A stretch of DNA of 64,000 nt from Streptomyces sp. NBC_01288 (GCF_035982055.1 NZ_CP108427.1:1426001-1490000), one strand, 5' to 3'. Counted from the stretch's first letter, positions 18,025 through 26,893 are shown. Notes: generated by a model from the sequence alone, not told the origin. Translations and numbers: made by a program.

Positions 18025-19656
18025 TCACGACGGTCGAAGCGGTACGTCCACGAGCAACGGCCGGGTCAACTCCTCGGCCCCGGCGACCAGTTCACGCAGA
18101 TGGTCGGCGCTGTCCGCCCGGACGGCGTCGACCCCGAAGAACCGCGCCGCCCGGGTGAAGTCCAGCGCCCCCAGTTCGGTTCCGGGGCACCTGCCCTGGC
18201 CGCCCATCGCCTCGTAGGTGTCCTGAAGCGTGCGGTAACTCCCGTTGCCCATCACCACGAACAGCACGGGAACCTGCTGCCGCGCCGCGCTCCACAGCCC
18301 CTGGAGTCCGAACAGGGCGCAGCCGTCCCCGAGGACCGAGACGACGGGTCGCCCGGGTTCGGCGAGCGAGCGGCCGACGGCGGCGCCGATGCCCCAGCCC
18401 AGGCCGCCGCCGACGGTGTGGGTGTAGCTGCCGGGACGGTCGAGCCGTAGCAGCCGGCGGAGCAACAGGCCCACGGTGATGGCCTCTTCGACGACCACGG
18501 CGTCCGGCGGCAGGCCGCGCGCGACGGCGTGGGCGGCGGCCCAGGGAGCGAGCGGTGCCGCCGAGTAGACGGCGCGGGCGGCGGACTCGGCGCGGTCCCG
18601 TTCGGCGGTGTGCCGTTCACCGGCGCGCAGCATGCGGGCCTTGGCGGTGTGGTCGGGCACCTGCTCGCGCAGCAGCTCGGCAAGTCGGTGGAGCGAGGGG
18701 GCCAGCGCGCCCACCAGCCCTGCGTCGGCGGGGAAGTTGCGGCCGATCTCATCGGCGTCCGAGTCGAGTTGGACGACGGTGATGCCGGGCGGCAGGGCGG
18801 GCCCGGGGCTGTAGTGGTGCGGTGTGAAGGCGTGGGCTCCGACGATGAGGACGGTGTCGTACACCGAGAGCGTGTCCCGGATCGCGTCGTGGCGGGGTGG
18901 CAGCATCCCGGCGTAAAGGGGGTGCGTGGCAGGGAAGTTGAGACAGTCCGCCATCGGCTGGTGATGGACCGTCGCCCCGCAGGCCTCCGCCGTGCGGACG
19001 AGCGCGGCCACCGCGTCCTCGCGGCCCACTCCGTCCCCGGCGACGATCACGGGGCGCGCGGCACCGCCGAGCAGTACGGCGGCCCGGTCGAGCCCTGCGG
19101 CCGGCCCCTGTCGGGGCGGGGCGGTGCGGGCGGGGACCTCGACCTCGGTGTCCTCGGCGAGCAGGTCCATGGGGAGGGACAGGAACACCGGCCCGGCGGG
19201 CGGCCGTTGGGACTGCGCGAAGGCGCGGCGCAGGGCGAGGGGCAGGTCGCGGGCGTGCTGGATGTCGTACGTGGCCTTCACCGCGGGCTTCGCGAGGCCG
19301 AGCAGGTCACCGGAGAGCATGGGGTCCTGCTGGAGGTGGCGGCGGTCCTGCTGGCCGGCCGTGACGACGAGCGGGATGCGTGAACGGCGGGCGTTGAGAA
19401 GGCCGATGAGGCCGTTGGCGAGTCCGGCGGCGATGTGCAGGCTGACGAACGCGGGGCGGCCGGTGCCGCGCGCGTAGCCGTCGGCCATGGAGACGACCGC
19501 GCCCTCGTGGACGCCGAGGACGTACTCGGGGGCGTCCTCGGCCTCCGACAGGGCTGCCAGGAACGGGAGTTCGGTGGTGCCGGGGTTGCCGAAGATCCGG
19601 TCCACGCCCTCGTCGCGCAGGATGTCGAGGAAGGCGAGGGCGGGACGGTATCCCAT
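18025..19656 (-). CDS. ThDP-dependent decarboxylase, benzoylformate decarboxylase-like
   Basis: This 543-residue thiamine diphosphate enzyme is most like benzoylformate decarboxylase, which converts benzoylformate to benzaldehyde and CO2. It has the ThDP Glu in VHEGAVVSMADGYA near residue 50, the active-site His equivalent in SLHIAAG near 72, and a second His in HAFTPHHYSPG near 275. The metal/ThDP motif is GDGCALFGLQ with VVMGNGSY. The active-site Ser of the Pseudomonas enzyme (NPGSNE) is Thr here (NPGTTE). It is the last gene of a minus-strand operon with acyl-CoA enzymes. Other 2-oxo acid substrates are possible. Confidence 0.78.
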   Translation of the reverse strand: MGYRPALAFLDILRDEGVDRIFGNPGTTELPFLAALSEAEDAPEYVLGVHEGAVVSMADGYARGTGRPAFVSLHIAAGLANGLIGLLNARRSRIPLVVTAGQQDRRHLQQDPMLSGDLLGLAKPAVKATYDIQHARDLPLALRRAFAQSQRPPAGPVFLSLPMDLLAEDTEVEVPARTAPPRQGPAAGLDRAAVLLGGAARPVIVAGDGVGREDAVAALVRTAEACGATVHHQPMADCLNFPATHPLYAGMLPPRHDAIRDTLSVYDTVLIVGAHAFTPHHYSPGPALPPGITVVQLDSDADEIGRNFPADAGLVGALAPSLHRLAELLREQVPDHTAKARMLRAGERHTAERDRAESAARAVYSAAPLAPWAAAHAVARGLPPDAVVVEEAITVGLLLRRLLRLDRPGSYTHTVGGGLGWGIGAAVGRSLAEPGRPVVSVLGDGCALFGLQGLWSAARQQVPVLFVVMGNGSYRTLQDTYEAMGGQGRCPGTELGALDFTRAARFFGVDAVRADSADHLRELVAGAEELTRPLLVDVPLRPS

Positions 19657-19754
19657 GGGGGCTCCTCGGGGGACGGGACCGGTGACCGGTTCGCCGGTCA
19701 GCGTCGGGGTCCCGTCCCCACGAGGGCAAGGGCAGCGTGTCGCTCAGCGATACG

Positions 19755-21947
19755 TCAGCGCGCGTCGCTGAACCGCTCCCCCTTCTCGGCCTTCTCCACG
19801 AGCAGCGCGGGCGGCGTGAACCGCTCCCCGTAGCGCTCGGCGAGCGCACGCGCGCGTGCTACGAAGCCGGGCAGGCCGCCCTCGTAGCCGTTGATGTACT
19901 GGAGGACACCGCCGGTCCAACCGGGGAAGCCGATGCCGAAGATGGACCCGATGTTGGCGTCCGCGACGGACGTCAGCACGCCCTCCTCCAGGAGCTTGAC
20001 CGTGTCGAGCGCCTCGGAGAACAGCATGCGTTCCTGCATGTCTTTAAAAGGCACAGTCTTGAAGGGGATCTCAGCGCCCTCGCGCGTGAAGTGCTCGCGC
20101 AGGCCCGGCCACAGACCGGCCCGCTTGCCGTCGTCGCCGTAGTCGTAGAAGCCCGCGCCGCCGCTGCGCCCGGTGCGGCCGAACTCGTCGACCATGCGGT
20201 CGATGACGGCCTCGGCGGGGTGGCCGGGCCAGGTGCCGCCCGCCTCTTCCACCGCGCGCTTGGACTCGTTGCGGATCTTGCGCGGGAGCGTGAGCGTCAA
20301 CTCGTCCATCAGGGAAAGGACCTTGGCCGGGTAGCCGGCCTGCGCGGCGGCCTGTTCGATGGACGCGGGCTCGATGCCCTCGCCGACCATCGCGACGCCC
20401 TCGTTGATGAACTGGCCGATCACCCGTGAGGTGAAGAAGCCGCGCGAGTCGTTGACGACGATCGGGGTCTTCTTGATCTGCCGAACCAGGTCGAAGGCGC
20501 GGGCGAGGGCCTCGTCGCCGGTGCGCTCGCCCTTGATGATCTCGACGAGGGGCATCTTGTCGACCGGCGAGAAGAAGTGCAGCCCGATGAAGTCGCCCTG
20601 TCGCTCCACGCCTTCGGCGAGGGCGGTGATGGGGAGGGTGGAGGTGTTGGAGCAGAGCAGCGCGTCGGGCTCGACGATGTGCTGGATCTCCTGGAACACC
20701 TTGTGCTTGAGCGAGGTGTCCTCGAAGACGGCCTCGATCACCGCGTCGCAGCCCGCGAGTTGCTGCGGGTCGGCGGTCGGGGTGATGCGGGCGAGCAGCG
20801 CGTCCGCCTTCTCCTGAGTCGTACGGCCGCGGGAGACGGCCTTGGCGCAGAGCTTCGCGGAGTAGGCCTTGCCCTTGCCCGCCGCCTCCGGAGTCACGTC
20901 CTTCAGGACGACGTCGATGCCCGCGCGGGCGCACGAGTAGGCGATGCCGGCGCCCATCATCCCGGCGCCGAGGACGGCGACCTTGCGGACCGGGCGGGAC
21001 TCGATGCCCTGGGGGCGGTTGGCACCCGAGTTGACGGCCTGGAGGTCGAAGAAGAAGGCCTGGATCATGTTCTTCGAGGTCTGGCCGACGGCCAGCTCGA
21101 CGAAGTAGCGGGTCTCGATGACCTGGGCGGTCTCGAAGTCGACCTGGGCGCCCTCGACGGCGGCGGCGAGGATGTTGCGCGGGGCCGGGTAGGGCGCGCC
21201 GTTGGTCTGCTTGCGCAGGGAGGCCGGGAAGGCGGGCAGGTTGGCCGCGAACTTGGGGTTCGCCGGGGTGCCGCCCGGGATGCGGTAGCCGGGCTTGTCC
21301 CAGGGCTGCTGCGACTGCGGGTTGGCGTCGATGAAGGCGCGGGCCTTGGCGATCAACTCGTCCGGGGTGGTGGCCACTTCGTGGACGAGGCCGTTCTCCT
21401 GGGCGCGGCGCGGGCTGTACTGGGTGCCCTGGAGGAGCACCTTCAGCAGGGCGTCGGTGATGCCCAACAGCCGTACCGTACGGACGACTCCGCCGCCTCC
21501 GGGGAGCAGGCCGAGGGTGACCTCCGGGCAGCCGATCTTCGAGCCGGGCGCGTCGAGGGCGATCCGGTGGTGGCAGGCGAGGGCGATCTCGTAACCGCCG
21601 CCCAGGGCCGCGCCGTTGATCGCGGCGACGACCGGCTTGCCGAGGGTCTCGATGCGGCGCAGGTTCCGCTTGATGGCGAGGCCGCCGTCGAAGAACTCCT
21701 GGGCGGTGTCCGGCGTGACGCGGATGAGGTCGCGCAGGTCGCCGCCCGCGAAGAAGGTCTTCTTCGCGGAGGTGACGATGACGCCGCGGATGGAGTCCCG
21801 CTCGGCCTCCAGGCGGTCGGCGACCACGGTGAGGGAGTCGCGGAAGGCCGCGTTCATGGTGTTCGCGGACTGGTCGGGGTCGTCGAGAACGAGGGTGACG
21901 ATCCCGGTGTCGTCCTGTTCCCAGCGGATGGTGGTGCTCTCGGTCAT
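19755..21947 (-). CDS. FadB/FadJ-type enoyl-CoA hydratase/3-hydroxyacyl-CoA dehydrogenase
   Basis: This 730-residue multifunctional beta-oxidation protein starts with a crotonase domain (about 1-190). Its catalytic Glu residues lie in GGGYEIALACHHR and PEVTLGLLPGGGG. An NAD-binding dehydrogenase domain follows (KVAVLGAGMMGAGIAYS near 325), then the dehydrogenase C-domain (GFFTSRVIGQFINEG near 500). It catalyses hydration of enoyl-CoA and oxidation of the 3-hydroxyacyl-CoA, and should form a complex with the thiolase encoded 40 bp upstream. Length and order match bacterial FadB/FadJ alpha subunits. Confidence 0.93.
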   Translation of the reverse strand: MTESTTIRWEQDDTGIVTLVLDDPDQSANTMNAAFRDSLTVVADRLEAERDSIRGVIVTSAKKTFFAGGDLRDLIRVTPDTAQEFFDGGLAIKRNLRRIETLGKPVVAAINGAALGGGYEIALACHHRIALDAPGSKIGCPEVTLGLLPGGGGVVRTVRLLGITDALLKVLLQGTQYSPRRAQENGLVHEVATTPDELIAKARAFIDANPQSQQPWDKPGYRIPGGTPANPKFAANLPAFPASLRKQTNGAPYPAPRNILAAAVEGAQVDFETAQVIETRYFVELAVGQTSKNMIQAFFFDLQAVNSGANRPQGIESRPVRKVAVLGAGMMGAGIAYSCARAGIDVVLKDVTPEAAGKGKAYSAKLCAKAVSRGRTTQEKADALLARITPTADPQQLAGCDAVIEAVFEDTSLKHKVFQEIQHIVEPDALLCSNTSTLPITALAEGVERQGDFIGLHFFSPVDKMPLVEIIKGERTGDEALARAFDLVRQIKKTPIVVNDSRGFFTSRVIGQFINEGVAMVGEGIEPASIEQAAAQAGYPAKVLSLMDELTLTLPRKIRNESKRAVEEAGGTWPGHPAEAVIDRMVDEFGRTGRSGGAGFYDYGDDGKRAGLWPGLREHFTREGAEIPFKTVPFKDMQERMLFSEALDTVKLLEEGVLTSVADANIGSIFGIGFPGWTGGVLQYINGYEGGLPGFVARARALAERYGERFTPPALLVEKAEKGERFSDAR

Positions 21948-21987
21948 GAGGGGTTCTCCGTAGAAGTCTCTGCTGCCGCTGGGGTGT

Positions 21988-23202
21988 TCAGACGCGTTCG
22001 ACGATCGTGGCGATGCCCATGCCGCCGCCCACGCACAGCGTGGCGAGGCCGTAGCGCTTGTCCTGGCGCTCCAGTTCGTCGACGAGCGTGCCGAGGATGA
22101 TCGCGCCGGTCGCGCCGAGCGGGTGGCCCAGCGCGATCGCGCCGCCGTTGACGTTGACCTTGTCCAGGGACAGACCCATGTCGCGCACGAAGCGCAGGAC
22201 GACCGCGGCGAAGGCCTCGTTGATCTCGACGAGGTCGATGTCGTCGATGGTCAGCCCGGCCCGGGCGAGGGCCTTGCGGGTGGCGGGCGCGGGGCCGGTG
22301 AGCATGATGGTCGGCTCGGAGCCGGAGACGGCCGCGGAGACGATCCGCGCGCGGGGGGTGAGGCCGTAGCGCTCGCCGACCTCCTTGGAGCCGATGGCGA
22401 CGAGCGAGGCGCCGTCGACGATGCCGGAGGAGTTGCCCGCGTGGTGGACGTGGTCGATCTTCTCGACCCAGTGGTACTTCTGGAGGGCCACGGCGTCGAA
22501 GCCGCCGAGTTCGCCGATGTCCGCGAAGGACGGCTTGAGCCGGGCGAGGGAGTCGGCGGTGGTGCCGGGGCGCAGGTGCTCGTCGTGGTCGAGGACGACC
22601 AGGCCGCTGCGGTCGCGGACGGGGACGACGGACCGCTCGAAGCGGCCCTCCTTCCAGGCGGTGGCCGCCCGCTCCTGGGAGAGCGCCGCGTACTCGTCCA
22701 CGTCGCGCCGCGAGAATCCCTCGATCGTGGCGATCAGGTCGGCGCCGATGCCCTGGGGCACGAAGTTGACGGCGAGGTTCGTCATCGGGTCGTTGAACCA
22801 GGCACCGCCGTCCGAGGCCATCGGCACCCGGGACATCGACTCGACACCACCGGCGAGGACGAGGTCCTCCCAGCCCGAACGCACCTTGGCGGCGGCCATG
22901 TTGACGGCTTCGAGGCCCGAGGCACAGAAGCGGTTCTCCTGCACTCCGGCCACCGTGTCCGGCAGTCCGGCGGCCACGGCGGCGATCCGGGCGATGTCGG
23001 AGCCCTGGTCGCCGACCGGGCCGACGACGCCGAGCACGATGTCGTCGATCGCGGCCGGGTCCAGGTCCGGGAAGCGGTCACGGAGTTCGTGGATGAGCCC
23101 GACGACCAGGTCGATGGGCTTCGTGCCGTGCAGGGATCCATTCGCCTTGCCGCGCCCGCGCGGGGTGCGGATCGCGTCGTAGACATACGCTTCGGTGCTC
23201 AC
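21988..23202 (-). CDS. Acetyl-CoA C-acyltransferase (thiolase, FadA type)
   Basis: This 404-residue thiolase performs the last, thiolytic step of beta-oxidation. The acylated Cys is in [10 protein letters not shown] near residue 94, the catalytic His in GHPLGATGA near 357, and the second Cys in LCVGGGMG near 392. The GTG at 23202 is preceded by GAAAGG, so I prefer it to the ATG five codons further out. The gene lies 24 bp after the CoA-transferase/racemase-type gene and 40 bp before the FadB-type gene, so the set is probably co-transcribed. Confidence 0.93.
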   Translation of the reverse strand: MSTEAYVYDAIRTPRGRGKANGSLHGTKPIDLVVGLIHELRDRFPDLDPAAIDDIVLGVVGPVGDQGSDIARIAAVAAGLPDTVAGVQENRFCASGLEAVNMAAAKVRSGWEDLVLAGGVESMSRVPMASDGGAWFNDPMTNLAVNFVPQGIGADLIATIEGFSRRDVDEYAALSQERAATAWKEGRFERSVVPVRDRSGLVVLDHDEHLRPGTTADSLARLKPSFADIGELGGFDAVALQKYHWVEKIDHVHHAGNSSGIVDGASLVAIGSKEVGERYGLTPRARIVSAAVSGSEPTIMLTGPAPATRKALARAGLTIDDIDLVEINEAFAAVVLRFVRDMGLSLDKVNVNGGAIALGHPLGATGAIILGTLVDELERQDKRYGLATLCVGGGMGIATIVERV

Positions 23203-23226
23203 TGCCAAGCCTTTCACTGAGGGTGT

Positions 23227-24396
23227 TCAAAGACTCGCCGAGGGGTTTCCTCGCTGAGGGTCGTCGACGGCGTCGAGAAGTCCGGGGAGTTCCCAGTCCC
23301 GGGCCACGTCGGACGTGTCCGCGCCGGGCAGGGCGGGCCCGCCGCGCACCGAGGTGGGCGTCGCGGAGAACCGGGGTGCGGGGGCGGGCTGGGTGATCCC
23401 GCCGTGCTCGGTGAAGGTGCCGCGCGCGGCGAGGTGGGGATGGTGCGGGGCCTCGCGCAGCGACAGCACGGGCGCCACGCACGCGTCCGTGCCCGCGAAG
23501 ACGGCGGTCCACTCGTCCCGCGTACGGCTGCGGAAGCGGGCCGCGACCGCCTCGCGCAACTCGCCCCAACGGGTCCAGTCCCGGCGCGCGTCGGCGAAGT
23601 CCGCGAGGCCGAGCAGATCCACGAACTCGTCGTAGAACCGCGGCTCCAGGGCGCCTACGGCCATGTGCCTGCCGTCGGCGGTCTCGTAGGTGCCGTAGTA
23701 CGGGCAGCCGCCGTCGAGGAGGTTGGCGGAACGCCGGTCCTGCCAGCTGCCGGCCGCGAGCATGCCGTGGATCATCGCGGAGAGGTGGGCGGTGCCGTCG
23801 ACGATGGCCGCGTCGACGACCTGGCCGGTGCCGGTCACGCGCGCGTGGTGCAGGGCCGCGAGGACGCCGACGACGAGGTAGAGCGCGCCGCCCGCGTAGT
23901 CGCCGAGGAGGTTGGCGGGGACGGGCGGGGGCTCCCCGGGGGACCCGATCATGCCGAGGGTGCCGGTGAGCGCGATGTACGCGATGTCGTGCCCGGCGCG
24001 CTCGGCGAGGGGGCCGTCCTGGCCCCACCCGGTCATCCGGCCGTAGACGAGGCGGGGGTTGCGGGCGTGACAGGGCTCGGGGCCCACGCCGAGGCGCTCG
24101 GTGACGCCGGGGCGGTTGCCCTCGATGAGGATGTCCGCGCGTTCCACCAGGTCGAGCACGCGCGCGGGGCCGTCCGGCGCCTTCAGGTCGACGAGGACCG
24201 AGCGCTTGTTGCGGTTGGTGATGTCGTACTCGGGGTTGACGGCGAGCACCGGGCCGCCGGGCCGGTCGACGCGGACGACGTCGGCGCCCAGGTCGGCGAG
24301 GAACATGGCCGCGAAGGGGCCGGGGCCGATCCCGGCCAGCTCGACGACGCGCACGCCGGAGAGCGGGCCGTGCCCGGGCGTCGTTGCCGCTGTCAT
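23227..24396 (-). CDS. Alpha-methylacyl-CoA racemase-type CaiB/BaiF family protein
   Basis: This 389-residue type III CoA-transferase-fold protein is closest in motif to alpha-methylacyl-CoA racemase, which epimerises 2-methylacyl-CoA before beta-oxidation. The racemase catalytic set is visible: His in AGHDIAYIALTG near 125, Asp in NLLGDYAGGALY near 155, and Glu in VGALEPRFYDEF near 240. The ATG at 24396 follows GGGGGCTGG. It is the first gene of the operon with thiolase, FadB-type and ThDP enzymes, which suggests branched-chain or side-chain degradation. A palindromic site lies 47 bp upstream. Confidence 0.85.
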   Translation of the reverse strand: MTAATTPGHGPLSGVRVVELAGIGPGPFAAMFLADLGADVVRVDRPGGPVLAVNPEYDITNRNKRSVLVDLKAPDGPARVLDLVERADILIEGNRPGVTERLGVGPEPCHARNPRLVYGRMTGWGQDGPLAERAGHDIAYIALTGTLGMIGSPGEPPPVPANLLGDYAGGALYLVVGVLAALHHARVTGTGQVVDAAIVDGTAHLSAMIHGMLAAGSWQDRRSANLLDGGCPYYGTYETADGRHMAVGALEPRFYDEFVDLLGLADFADARRDWTRWGELREAVAARFRSRTRDEWTAVFAGTDACVAPVLSLREAPHHPHLAARGTFTEHGGITQPAPAPRFSATPTSVRGGPALPGADTSDVARDWELPGLLDAVDDPQRGNPSASL

Positions 24397-24440
24397 CCAG
24401 CCCCCAGCTGTGACACAACTGATGTAACACCAGCGATGGT

Positions 24441-24454
24441 AAGAACACGTTCCA
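24441..24454. promoter_or_regulatory. Palindromic site upstream of the acyl-CoA operon
   Basis: GAAC-AC-GTTC occurs within AAGAACACGTTCCA, 47 bp before the racemase-type start. This nearly matches the TnnAACnnGTTnnA pattern known for the lipid-degradation repressor KstR. It has A instead of T at the first position. The location fits an operator of the minus-strand operon. Assignment to any particular TetR regulator is inference. Confidence 0.35.
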
Positions 24455-24506
24455 CTCGACACAAGACCTGGGCGAGCAAGCGCTTAGCCAAGTTACCCGC
24501 CGTTGG

Positions 24507-24902
24507 TCACGGCCTGCTGCTGCCCTGCTCGTCCAACTCGGCTATCAGGCGCTTCGGGGCGATCGCGCGATAACTCTCCTCCACCCAGTCGCACAGCAGC
24601 TCGGCGGCCGGGGCGCCCCGCTCGGCGAGCGGCAGGTGCACCCAGCCGGCCTTGCCGAGGCCGTAACCCGCGGGTTGGGCGCCGGGTGCGGTGAGCGCGT
24701 GGGCGTGCGCCGCCTCGTCGGTGAGCTTGACCGTCATGCCCGGCGGGTGGCTGCCGTCGTCGACACCGAGGAAGACGAACACCTTCTTGTTGGCCTTCGC
24801 GACAGTCTCGCCCCACGGGAACTCCTCGACGGCGCCCGGCAGCCCGAGGGCGAACTCGCGTACTTTCGCCCGCTTCTTCAGGGCGTTGTCGCTCACGGCC
24901 AC
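24507..24902 (-). CDS. MmcQ/YjbR family protein
   Basis: This 131-residue cytosolic protein belongs to the MmcQ/YjbR (CyaY-like fold) family. The characteristic LGLPGAVEEFPWGETVAKAN lies near residues 19-38, followed by KVFVFLGVD and a central TVKLTDEAA strand. Family members are called DNA-binding on structural grounds, but no clear function is established. It is divergent from the saccharopine-dehydrogenase-like gene across 91 bp. Confidence 0.8.
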   Translation of the reverse strand: MAVSDNALKKRAKVREFALGLPGAVEEFPWGETVAKANKKVFVFLGVDDGSHPPGMTVKLTDEAAHAHALTAPGAQPAGYGLGKAGWVHLPLAERGAPAAELLCDWVEESYRAIAPKRLIAELDEQGSSRP

Positions 24903-24993
24903 CTGATACCTCCGGGCTCGTCGTCGGGCTCCGCACTCTTCACGCTAGCCTCAGCCACCGACAGCGGCGCGGGCTGCGGGATCCAGGAGTGTC

Positions 24994-26172
24994 ATGAGCA
25001 GGCTGAACAGGACGGACCGTCCCTACGACATCGTGCTCTTCGGAGCCACGGGCTTCGTCGGCGTGCTCACCGCGGAGTATCTCGCCGCGCACGCGCCCGA
25101 GGGCCTGCGCTGGGCGATCGCGGGCCGCGACGAACTCAAACTGAAGCGCCTGCGCGAACGGCTGCCCGGCGGCATATCGGTCGGCGTGGTCCGGGCCGAC
25201 GCCTCCGACCCGGCCTCCCTGCGCGAACTCACCGAGCACGCGCGCGTGGTGGCCACGACCGTCGGCCCCTACGTCACCTACGGCGAGGACCTCGTCGCCG
25301 CCTGCGCGGACGCCGGCACGGACTATCTCGACCTGAGCGGCGAGCCGGAGTTCGTCGACCTGACGTACGTCCGCCACGACGCACGCGCGCGTGAGACCGG
25401 CGCACGGCTGGTGCACTCCGCCGGCTTCGACTCGATCCCGCACGACCTGGGGGCGTACTTCACCGTCCAGCAATTGCCGGAGGGGGTGCCCTTGACGGTG
25501 GACGGTTTCGTGACCGTCGACGCGATGTTCTCCGGCGGTACGTTCGCCACGGCGCTGACCCAACTCGGGCGCGGCAGGCAGGTGTTGGCGGCCGCCCGGG
25601 AGCGGCGCCGCCATGAGCCACGGCTGGTGGGGCGCCGGGCCGGTGCGCCCATGGGGGCACCGCGGTTCGCCGGGGAGGTCGGCTCCTGGGCGGTGCCCCT
25701 GCCGACCATCGACCCGCAGGTCGTTCAACGATCCGCGCGGGCTCTGGAACGCTACGGCCCCGACTTCCGCTACCGCCACTACGCGGCCGTACGACACCTC
25801 CCCGTGGCGCTCGGCGGTGTCACGGCGGCCGGTGCACTCGCCACGGTCGCCCAACTCCCGCCCGCCCGCCGCTGGTTGTCCGACCGCCTCAAGCCCGGCG
25901 ACGGACCGAGCCCCGAGAAGCGCGCGAAGAGCTGGTTCTCCGTGAAGTTCGTCGGCGAGGGCGGCGGCCGCCGGGTCTTCACGGAGGTCGCGGGCGGTGA
26001 CCCCGGCTACGACGAGACGGCGAAGATGTTCGCCGAGTCGGCCCTCTCCCTCGCCCTCGACGAACTCCCGCCCACAGCAGGGCAGGTGACGACGGCGGTG
26101 GCGATGGGCGACGCGCTCATCGAACGACTCCGCAGCGCGGGCATCACGTTCCGGGTGGCGGCGAGCCGCTGA
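24994..26172 (+). CDS. Saccharopine dehydrogenase-like / trans-acting enoyl reductase family protein
   Basis: This 392-residue oxidoreductase begins with a Rossmann fold (DIVLFGATGFVGVLTAEYLA near residue 10). It has the family blocks TVGPYVTYGEDLVAACADAGTDYLDLSGE near 88 and HSAGFDSIPHDLG near 140. Mycobacterial homologues act as trans-acting enoyl reductases in lipid synthesis, and true saccharopine dehydrogenases act in lysine metabolism. Nothing adjacent favours lysine metabolism. The gene stands alone, with a broken gene just downstream. Confidence 0.82.
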   Translation: MSRLNRTDRPYDIVLFGATGFVGVLTAEYLAAHAPEGLRWAIAGRDELKLKRLRERLPGGISVGVVRADASDPASLRELTEHARVVATTVGPYVTYGEDLVAACADAGTDYLDLSGEPEFVDLTYVRHDARARETGARLVHSAGFDSIPHDLGAYFTVQQLPEGVPLTVDGFVTVDAMFSGGTFATALTQLGRGRQVLAAARERRRHEPRLVGRRAGAPMGAPRFAGEVGSWAVPLPTIDPQVVQRSARALERYGPDFRYRHYAAVRHLPVALGGVTAAGALATVAQLPPARRWLSDRLKPGDGPSPEKRAKSWFSVKFVGEGGGRRVFTEVAGGDPGYDETAKMFAESALSLALDELPPTAGQVTTAVAMGDALIERLRSAGITFRVAASR

Positions 26173-26204
26173 CGGTGTCGGACCCCCATGTCACGATGGA
26201 CGTC

Positions 26205-26581
26205 ATGGGAACGCCGAACGCCGACTGGATCACCGTCGCGGCCTACGAGAACCTGCCGGGCCGCCTCTCGCCGTGGGCGGCCACGCGCGCTTGACTGCGC
26301 GAGCACGGCATCGACTGGATGCCCTTCGCCCAGGCCGAGTTGCGCTGGGGTCTCGCCTGCGGCATCGGGCCGGACGGTCACTGGCACGGCTGGTTCGACG
26401 TCCAGGTCCGCGCCGACGCGCTACGGCGTCTAGGACTGCACCCGGATCAGCCCACCGCCGAGGCCGTCGGCCCGTCTCCGCCCGGCTGGTGGCATGCCGA
26501 CGCGGAACGCCGGGCCATGAACTGGCCGTGCTGATCCGGGAGTTCGAAGTGCCCCTCGGAATGGGCTACGATGGATCTTGA
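26205..26581 (+). pseudogene. Broken hypothetical gene: in-frame TGA and a frameshift
   Basis: An ATG at 26205 opens a frame that reads MGTPNADWITVAAYENLPGR and meets TGA at 26292-26294. The same frame then continues with good coding character (LREHGIDWMPFAQAELRW and onwards) to about 26505. Coding character then shifts to another frame that ends HELAVLIREFEVPLGMGYDGS at 26581. A net shift of +2 (or -1) near 26510-26518 would join the two. A single nonsense change plus one indel best explains this. I do not recognise the protein family; it is Trp-rich and about 125 residues when repaired. Confidence 0.7.
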
Positions 26582-26583
26582 GC

Positions 26584-26690
26584 CGGTCGCCGGAACATTC
26601 CGGAGTCTGGTCGCGCGTCGGTGGTCCAAGGAAAGACGCCCCGCTTCCTGCGGGGAAATGCAGGTGCAAGGCCTGCCCGGCGCTCAACTC
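26584..26690. ncRNA. Candidate structured RNA (junction with possible pseudoknot), unidentified
   Basis: Between the broken gene and the next gene there is an unusual density of pairing. One stem is CCCCGC/GCGGGG (26639-26644 with 26650-26655) with loop TTCCT. A second is GCAGG/CCTGC (26660-26664 with 26672-26676). A weak closing stem joins GACG (26635-26638) to CG and TC near 26681-26685. The loop TTCCT is perfectly complementary to AGGAA at 26629-26633, allowing a pseudoknot. Another palindrome, CCGGAA/TTCCGG, lies near 26590. I cannot match it to a known riboswitch or RNA family, and the coding strand is not certain. Confidence 0.35.
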
Positions 26691-26725
26691 CGAGCCCCAC
26701 ACCGCTATTTGCGGGGTGGGGCTCG
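26691..26725. terminator. Strong hairpin downstream of the small membrane-protein gene
   Basis: CGAGCCCCAC (26691-26700) pairs over 10 bp with GTGGGGCTCG (26716-26725). Inside it, CCGC/GCGG closes a TATTT loop after a single A/G mismatch. It lies 31 bp beyond the stop of the minus-strand gene at 26756 and just after the candidate structured RNA on the plus strand, so it could end either transcript. Confidence 0.65.
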
Positions 26726-26755
26726 CGTGTTTCCCGCCCCGGCGTTGCCCCGGTC

Positions 26756-26893
26756 TCACGGCCACAGCGTGTAGATCATCCCGCCGATCCAGGCGAGGCC
26801 CGCCGCCACGGACAGGACGAGCGCGACCATCACGACCCGCTCGACGGGCTGGCTCGGATGGGCAACGGGCTTCGGGGAACGGTGCGTTGTCAT
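26756..26893 (-). CDS. Small single-span membrane protein (45 aa)
   Basis: An ATG-started frame encodes 45 residues: a basic, Pro-rich N-terminus (MTTHRSPKPVAHPSQPVERV), then one hydrophobic helix of about 20 residues (VALVLSVAAGLAWIGGMIY) and a short TLWP tail. This composition is typical of real small membrane proteins. It follows the endonuclease V gene by 88 bp on the same strand and is followed by a strong hairpin. The function is unknown. The ribosome site is weak (GGCAGG about 11 bases upstream), so the start is moderately sure. Confidence 0.65.
   Translation of the reverse strand: MTTHRSPKPVAHPSQPVERVVMVALVLSVAAGLAWIGGMIYTLWP

Noticed and set aside
26205..26581. Selenocysteine at the UGA of the broken gene (and at 59151)
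   Set aside because: No tRNA-Sec, SECIS-like hairpin or selenoprotein genes are visible in the window. The first case also has a frameshift, so decay is simpler.
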